Part shown: positions 61,896 to 64,000 of the stretch, one piece after another
Layout: the number at the start of each line of letters is the position of its first letter
How positions within the stretch are numbered: position 1 is the stretch's first letter
Assembly: GCA_017451735.1 (NCBI GenBank)
Contig: JAFTNU010000012.1
Span: 1-64,000, forward strand
DNA: 64,000 nucleotides
Direction: 5' to 3'
DNA from: Clostridia bacterium
GTDB taxonomy: Bacteria; Bacillota; Clostridia; Oscillospirales; CAG-272
Made by a program: the position numbers and the translations under genes
The notes under the pieces: generated by a model
Told to the model about the DNA's origin: nothing
What the model saw: only the letters and a program-made list of their open reading frames with translations
The model's database searches: none

Positions 61896-63158
61896 TCAGA
61901 CGACGACGGTCTCGGCTTGGGGCTCACAAATGATTGCCGGATTTTTTAAATTGTTGATTGATACATTTTCCAGCTCGATTTTTTTAATATTATTTCCGGT
62001 AATAAAAGCAATTTGCTCATAGCCTTCTCTGGCGATTACGGTGCAGCTCCTTAACTGTATCGATAAGGGCTCTTCCGCGGGACATTCCAGCCTCATTGGC
62101 ATACAAATCCCATCAAAGACACACTCTTCAAAGGTAATATTTTGCAGGGAACGGTTACAGCACCATTGATGACCGAAGGGAAGCCGCATGATCGCATCGA
62201 TATTTTTGAATTCCGAGCGTGAAATGACGATATTTCCGGGTGTGTGCCGAATCATCGCACGATGATCGCAATAGTACAAAAAGACATTCTTGCAGTTGTG
62301 CCTGCACAACGGTGTGGTATCAGCGCGAGCCCGCTTTTCTTCCAAAGAGAGTTTATATCGGTGGCCGTAGGTTGCAGGGGCGACACCCTTGCAGTTTTCA
62401 ATCAGAACATTGGTGCCACCAAAGCGAAAAATACTACACGCACTTTCAAAATAACAATTACGAACCGTTACATTAAAATTATCGAATCCTGCAATACAGT
62501 CGTCCCCGGTTTTAAAGGTACAGCCATCGATGGAAATATGATCACAGGTACGAACGTCAAAGCCATCATGACCGCCTAAAACCGTGATAGCCTTTACGGT
62601 GATATTTCGGCTGTTTTGAATGGCGTGTGCCCAATTGGCACTGTCACGAATCGTATATCCGCCAAGGAAGATGTTCTCACAAAACCACATATTGATTGCA
62701 TGAGGTCCGCGGTAGCCTTCCTCTCCCAATTCATCAAAGCAGTTTTGTCCGTGAATCTCGGAGCCACGCTCACCGATGATCGCAATATCTCGGGCATGTA
62801 TCGCACGAATGATCGCATTGTTCCATCTTGAATAAGGACAAGCATCACTTCCTACCCGCGCCCCCGGTACTACGGTAGATACCGTACTCTCTCTTTCTGC
62901 CTGTGAGATGGGCTCGATGGTGTCGTTGATATAATCCATATAATCTTCAGGACAAACGCTTCCCATCAACACGGCATTTTCAAGTAAATGAAGCGTGATA
63001 CCCGAACGCAAACGCAAACCGCCAACCAAATAGGTTCCTTCGGGAATGACAACCTCTCCGCCGCCGTTCAAGAAACAATCGTCAATGGCTTGTTGGATCT
63101 GTTTTGTACACAGACGTCCATCCGGAAAAGCACCGTAATCATGAATATGAAATGTCAT
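61896..63158 (-). CDS. GH28-type polygalacturonase-like protein
   Basis: The 420-residue protein is a right-handed beta-helix. It has the pectin-lyase-fold start DYGAFPDGRLCTKQIQQAID, the GH28 region GGHDGFDVRTCDH (for the usual NTDGxD), and FKTGDDCIAG, the conserved Gly-Asp-Asp motif with catalytic aspartates. It would hydrolyse galacturonan or rhamnogalacturonan-type oligosaccharides. No signal peptide is present, suggesting action on imported fragments. It is the only intact larger gene in the insertion region, with a consensus promoter of its own. Confidence 0.88.
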   Translation of the reverse strand: MTFHIHDYGAFPDGRLCTKQIQQAIDDCFLNGGGEVVIPEGTYLVGGLRLRSGITLHLLENAVLMGSVCPEDYMDYINDTIEPISQAERESTVSTVVPGARVGSDACPYSRWNNAIIRAIHARDIAIIGERGSEIHGQNCFDELGEEGYRGPHAINMWFCENIFLGGYTIRDSANWAHAIQNSRNITVKAITVLGGHDGFDVRTCDHISIDGCTFKTGDDCIAGFDNFNVTVRNCYFESACSIFRFGGTNVLIENCKGVAPATYGHRYKLSLEEKRARADTTPLCRHNCKNVFLYYCDHRAMIRHTPGNIVISRSEFKNIDAIMRLPFGHQWCCNRSLQNITFEECVFDGICMPMRLECPAEEPLSIQLRSCTVIAREGYEQIAFITGNNIKKIELENVSINNLKNPAIICEPQAETVVV

Positions 63159-63195
63159 GGAACATCAGCTCCTTAACGTGTTATAATTTGGGGTC

Positions 63196-63224
63196 ATTAT
63201 ATCATACAAAAAACAGACTGTCAA
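63196..63224 (-). promoter_or_regulatory. Promoter of the GH28 gene
   Basis: On the minus strand TTGACA and TATAAT match the consensus with a 17-bp spacer, 38 bp before the start codon. Confidence 0.88.
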
Positions 63225-63254
63225 TCCTTTCTGATTTGATATAATGCAATTCAG

Positions 63255-63328
63255 GCGAAAGGCTTATACCGCAAGATTTGCGGGCCGAGGCAGTTGCCGT
63301 TGCGATCGAAGAGGCTTGCAAGTCATAA
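63255..63328 (+). pseudogene. Duplicated 3' end of a GGGtGRT gene (att-like remnant 2)
   Basis: Positions 63290-63328 encode AVAVAIEEACKS and a stop, the end of a diverged GGGtGRT homologue (the local gene ends AVAVAIEESYK). The preceding block 63255-63289 (GCGAAAGGCTTATACCGCAA...GGCCGAGG) matches the block before remnant 1. It marks the distal end of the insertion region. Confidence 0.7.
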
Positions 63329-63347
63329 TAAACCCCGAAACGGGTAC

Positions 63348-63386
63348 AAAAAACGGCTGAACGCACATGCGTTCAGCCGTTTTTTG
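63348..63386. terminator. Bidirectional terminator between remnant 2 and the lipoprotein gene
   Basis: AAAAAACGGCTGAACGCA pairs with TGCGTTCAGCCGTTTTTT. Confidence 0.9.
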
Positions 63387-63415
63387 CGACTTGTGATCCA
63401 TTTTACTCTGGATTT

Positions 63416-63961
63416 TTACAGCAGAGCTTCAACCCTTGTGAAAATCAGGTCAGCGGTGGTGATGGAATCGCTGCTTCCGGATTTGAACTGTGCCTTCATG
63501 ACCAACTGATCCTCGGCAAAGTAGATATCTATGCACTCGGAAAAGGTCACCGTGATCTCCTTGCCCTCGTAGGTTCCGCACTCTTCAACAGTCCAGTCAA
63601 CGCTGGCATAAACGGTAGCGCTGTTGTACTTTTCGCCCTCACCGCTTCCCACCGCCTCATGATAGTACACCATGCCATCCTTAAATTCAATGCGGTCTTT
63701 ATTGAATGTGGTTTCGGTAATATAGCCCTTAGAATCCTTCGTCCAGGTGTACTCCCCGTACAGACGCTTCAGCACCTCTTGGGTTGAACTGACCAGAACG
63801 GAATCAATCGGCTTACCGTCCAACTCGATATTCTGAATGTCCGAAAGCTCCCACTTGGTGTTCTGGGGAACTTCCTGCTTTTCGGGGCCACAAGATGCCA
63901 GCATCAAAGGCGTGCAGGCAAGCATCATCAAAGCAAGGAATATGGTTAAAAGTTTTTTCAT
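63416..63961 (-). CDS. Hypothetical lipoprotein
   Basis: The 181-residue protein begins with a lipoprotein signal peptide (MKKLLTIFLALMMLACTPLM, lipobox LASC with the cysteine near residue 24). The mature part is beta-rich and acidic (YTWTKDSKGYITETTFNKD, EITVTFSECIDIYFAEDQ), in the style of small lipocalin-like surface proteins. The family is not recognised. An AGGAT-type site precedes the ATG. Confidence 0.75.
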   Translation of the reverse strand: MKKLLTIFLALMMLACTPLMLASCGPEKQEVPQNTKWELSDIQNIELDGKPIDSVLVSSTQEVLKRLYGEYTWTKDSKGYITETTFNKDRIEFKDGMVYYHEAVGSGEGEKYNSATVYASVDWTVEECGTYEGKEITVTFSECIDIYFAEDQLVMKAQFKSGSSDSITTADLIFTRVEALL

Positions 63962-64000
63962 GGTCGATCCTCTCTTTACTAAAATAGTTTAACTCAATTG

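Overview
The window looks like one contig of a moderately GC-rich Gram-positive anaerobe, most likely an uncultured gut member of the Clostridia. That assignment is inference. It rests on purine-rich ribosome binding sites, many near-consensus TTGACA-17-TATAAT promoters, rho-independent terminators, the gene families present (type III glutamine synthetase, GGGtGRT protein, reverse-type rubrerythrin, TepA-like ClpP, PduL, peptidase U32) and abundant short palindromic repeats. No rRNA, phage particle genes or CRISPR array is present. About 55 protein-coding genes and four tRNAs can be supported.

Layout. 1-480: intergenic repeats. 482-4303 (-): MFS transporter, cation-diffusion transporter, MBOAT acyltransferase. 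4478-9370 (+): a complete branched-chain-amino-acid-type ABC importer (binding protein, two permeases, two ATPases). 9369-11027 (-): an XRE-type membrane regulator gene split by a 274-bp structured element. 11282-15598 (-): metF, a free-standing methionine synthase reactivation domain and a short metH. 15761-19959 (+): PocR/AraC regulator, cupin protein and putative glycosidase. 20076-23759: tRNA-Thr, an HMGL-like aldolase and glnN. 24048-26621: small XRE protein, glycerol-1-phosphate dehydrogenase and a divergent DeoR regulator. 26732-33256: SDR, GT87-like membrane protein, U32 peptidase, RarA, UppP and an M5-like Toprim protein. 33381-37738: tRNA-Glu, a mobile-gene remnant, MscS, then a probable cobalamin-riboswitch-controlled lipoprotein/ECF pair, a histidine phosphatase and rubrerythrin. 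37983-44031: SGNH/SASA esterase, an unknown protein, DUF378, and a housekeeping run (CCA-adding enzyme, lipase-like hydrolase, YqgF, metallopeptidase). 44536-53048: a sugar island with three AraC regulators, a ROK kinase, two sugar isomerase/epimerases, GH29 and GH31 enzymes. 53389-58934: tRNA-Val and tRNA-Pro, Nth, YbaK-like deacylase, TepA, PduL, SGNH hydrolase, and a NifU-like/GGGtGRT pair. 58935-63330: a graveyard of serial insertions carrying a truncated integrase, a broken GH43 gene and an intact GH28 gene. 63416-63961: a lipoprotein.

The genes suggest a fermentative lifestyle based on amino acids and plant or mucin glycans, with a B12-dependent methionine synthase and matching B12 uptake genes. 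The most unusual content is non-coding. (1) A family of roughly 274-bp elements with TA target duplications and two internal long hairpins whose stems co-vary between copies; removing one copy restores a broken reading frame exactly. (2) Serial insertion at the 3' end of the GGGtGRT gene, which left recoded copies of that gene end. (3) Arrays of unrelated mini-hairpins separated by a fixed 8-base spacer.
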